From contig NZ_FCOE02000007.1 of NCBI RefSeq assembly GCF_001544915.2, positions 124,001-188,000 of the forward strand: a DNA stretch of 64,000 nt. Reading direction: 5' to 3'. The notes beneath the pieces were generated by a model. It searched no databases. It was not told where the DNA came from and saw only the letters and a list, made by a program, of their open reading frames with translations. This DNA is from Caballeronia pedi (GTDB lineage: Bacteria; Pseudomonadota; Gammaproteobacteria; Burkholderiales; Burkholderiaceae). Numbering within the stretch: position 1 is the first letter of the stretch; every line of letters begins with the position of its first letter. Below, piece after piece: positions 62,444 through 64,000 of the stretch. A program made the translations under genes and the position numbers.

Positions 62444-62476
62444 CGCCGCCAAGTGGACTTATCGGCATAGCGTTTC

Positions 62477-62504
62477 GCTTTCTCCGCCTCAGCGGAGCCA
62501 CTAC
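62477..62504 (+). repeat. relic terminal repeat of array 2
   Basis: At exactly the next 61-bp step lies a 28-mer with about 18 of 28 bases matching the repeat (TCTCCGC and AGCGGAG arms kept). It overlaps the betA stop codon by 3-4 bp. Confidence 0.5.
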
Positions 62505-64000
62505 GTCACACCCCCCGCCGCGAGTCTCTGCAAACCACGCGCCCTTTTCCCCTCCGCCACGAAGTACGCCGTAGCAACGCGACCCAGCGCCTCCCGCCCC
62601 CGAATCCGATCCGCGATCTTCTCCGCCAGCATGATCGTCGGCGCATTGAGATTGCCCGTCGTGATCTGCGGCATGATCGAAGCATCGACGACGCGCAGTC
62701 CTTCCATGCCGTGCACGCGTCCTTCTCCATCCACGACAGCCATATCGTCATACCCCATCTTGCAGGAGCACGAAGGGTGATAGGCCGTCTCCGCCTTCGC
62801 TCTCACGAACGCATCGAGCTCCGCGTCGCTTTTCAGGTCATCGGAAGGATGCAGCTCTCGCCCGCGATACCGCGCGAGCGCAGGCTGCCGCATGATCTCG
62901 CGCGTGATGCGAATCGCATCGCGGAACTCGCGCCAGTCGAGCGGATCGGCCATATAGTTGAAAAGAATGCCCGGATGCGCGTGCGGATCGCGCGACTTGA
63001 GCTTCACGCGCCCGCGGCTCGGCGAACGCATCGATCCGACATGCGCCTGGAACCCATGCATCCTGATCGGGTTCGATCCGTTGTAATTGATCGCCACCGG
63101 CAGAAAGTGATACTGAATGTTCGGCCAAGGATCGTCATCGCGCGTGCGGATGAACCCGCCCGCTTCGAACTGATTGCTCGCGCCGACGCCCGTCCCGTTC
63201 AACAGCCATTCGGCCCCGATCGCCGGCTGATTCCACCACTGCAACGCCGGATACAAGGACACAGGCTCCTTGCATTCGTACTGCATGTACATCTCGAGGT
63301 GATCCTGTAAGTTCTCACCGACGCCTGGCAGATCGTGCACCACGGGAATCTCGAACTCCTTCAGCCAGTCCGCCCGCCCCACGCCCGAACGCTGCAACAA
63401 CTGCGGCGAAGCAATCGCCCCGCTGCACACGAGCACCTCGCGCCGCACATGCGCCGTGACACGCTGCCCGCCATGCAGATACGCAACACCGATCGCCCGC
63501 TTGCCCGAGAACAACACGCGGTCGGTCGTTGCATGCGTCACGATCGTGAGATTGCCGCGATGCTTCGCACGATCCAGATACCCGCGCGCCGTGCTCGCAC
63601 GCCGTCCGTTCGCGGTCACGGTGCGATCCATCGGACCGAAACCTTCCTGCTGGTAGCCGTTCAAGTCTTCGGTGCGCGGATAACCCGCCTGCACGCCGGC
63701 CTCGACCATCGCAGCGAAAAGCGGATTGTTGCCGGGCTTGCTCGTCGTCACATGCACGGGACCATCGCCGCCGTGATACGCATTCGGCCCGATATCGCGC
63801 GTCTCCGCCTTCCGAAAATACGGCAGACAGTCGAGATAGCTCCAGTCATCGAGCCCCGGCTGCGCGGCCCAGTTATCGTAATCGAGCGCGTTGCCGCGGA
63901 TATAGCACATGCCGTTGATGAGCGACGATCCACCCAGCCCTTTGCCGCGCCCGCATTCCATGCGACGGTTGTTCATATGCGGCTCGGGCTCGGTTTCATA
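62501..64000 (-). CDS. betA: choline dehydrogenase (5' end outside window)
   Basis: About 499 codons of a GMC-family flavoprotein that oxidises choline to betaine aldehyde. The frame is open to the window edge, reading [20 protein letters not shown], then [20 protein letters not shown], a strong BetA hallmark. Further: [20 protein letters not shown] (GMC signature 2), and active-site [20 protein letters not shown] (His) with [20 protein letters not shown] at the end. Only the FAD-binding N-terminus, about 60-65 residues, is missing. Its 3' end meets the relic repeat of array 2. Confidence 0.95.
   Translation of the reverse strand, partial: YETEPEPHMNNRRMECGRGKGLGGSSLINGMCYIRGNALDYDNWAAQPGLDDWSYLDCLPYFRKAETRDIGPNAYHGGDGPVHVTTSKPGNNPLFAAMVEAGVQAGYPRTEDLNGYQQEGFGPMDRTVTANGRRASTARGYLDRAKHRGNLTIVTHATTDRVLFSGKRAIGVAYLHGGQRVTAHVRREVLVCSGAIASPQLLQRSGVGRADWLKEFEIPVVHDLPGVGENLQDHLEMYMQYECKEPVSLYPALQWWNQPAIGAEWLLNGTGVGASNQFEAGGFIRTRDDDPWPNIQYHFLPVAINYNGSNPIRMHGFQAHVGSMRSPSRGRVKLKSRDPHAHPGILFNYMADPLDWREFRDAIRITREIMRQPALARYRGRELHPSDDLKSDAELDAFVRAKAETAYHPSCSCKMGYDDMAVVDGEGRVHGMEGLRVVDASIMPQITTGNLNAPTIMLAEKIADRIRGREALGRVATAYFVAEGKRARGLQRLAAGGVT

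Noticed and set aside
61058..62452. 464-codon minus-strand frame rich in a repeated SPRTRRN-type peptide
   Set aside because: It is the translation of CRISPR repeats whose 61-bp period shifts frame regularly; not a gene.

Overview
The window looks like the replication-origin side of a secondary chromosome (chromid) of a Burkholderiaceae bacterium, most likely Paraburkholderia, Caballeronia or Burkholderia. The evidence is high GC, the gene families present, and a RepB-type initiator with convergent parA-parB, about 20 iterons and seven copies of a 16-bp parS-like palindrome (CTTTATGCGCATAAAG). No rRNA, tRNA, insertion sequence or prophage was recognised.

Layout. 1-3.2 kb: mevalonate catabolism (HMG-CoA lyase, cut by the window edge, and class II HMG-CoA reductase) facing a MocR-type regulator. 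3.2-10.1 kb: outer-membrane protein, YceI lipoprotein, threonine degradation (kbl-tdh) with a divergent XRE-cupin regulator, CsbD, a small unknown gene behind a near-perfect LexA box, and a DUF2252 protein. 10.2-17.7 kb: the replication/partition block, made of a tyrosine-recombinase-like protein without its catalytic residues, a KfrA-like coiled-coil protein with a C-terminal zinc ribbon, the iteron region, the Rep initiator, ParB, ParA and clustered parS. 17.8-20.8 kb: a Pat-type acyl-CoA synthetase/GNAT fusion and an unknown protein. 20.8-30.6 kb: an IclR regulator with a sugar ABC transporter and a complete non-phosphorylating deoxysugar pathway, best fitting L-fucose. 30.6-36.3 kb: thioesterase, chemoreceptor, AGE-family epimerase, MgtC-like and unknown proteins. 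36.7-51.9 kb: choline/glycine-betaine region (choVW, two GlxA/GbdR-like regulators, choX, serine dehydratase, sarcosine oxidase soxBDAG plus a FolB-like gene), interrupted by a putative DUF2778 effector/immunity pair. 51.9-62.5 kb: a complete type I-E CRISPR-Cas locus whose two arrays point away from the cas genes on either side. 62.5-64 kb: betA, cut by the window edge.

How the genes work together. ChoVWX imports choline, BetA starts its oxidation, sarcosine oxidase removes the last methyl group to give glycine with methylene-tetrahydrofolate, and serine dehydratase can carry the carbon to pyruvate. The CRISPR-Cas locus lies between sox and betA, as if inserted into this catabolic region. 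Its interference genes appear intact, but cas1 has an in-frame TAG at codon 43, so the strain may interfere without acquiring new spacers unless an internal start or readthrough rescues it. The points most worth a second look are this cas1 stop, the large iteron origin with its accessory proteins, parS copies inside metabolic genes, the SOS-box gene, and the orphan DUF2778 effector pair.
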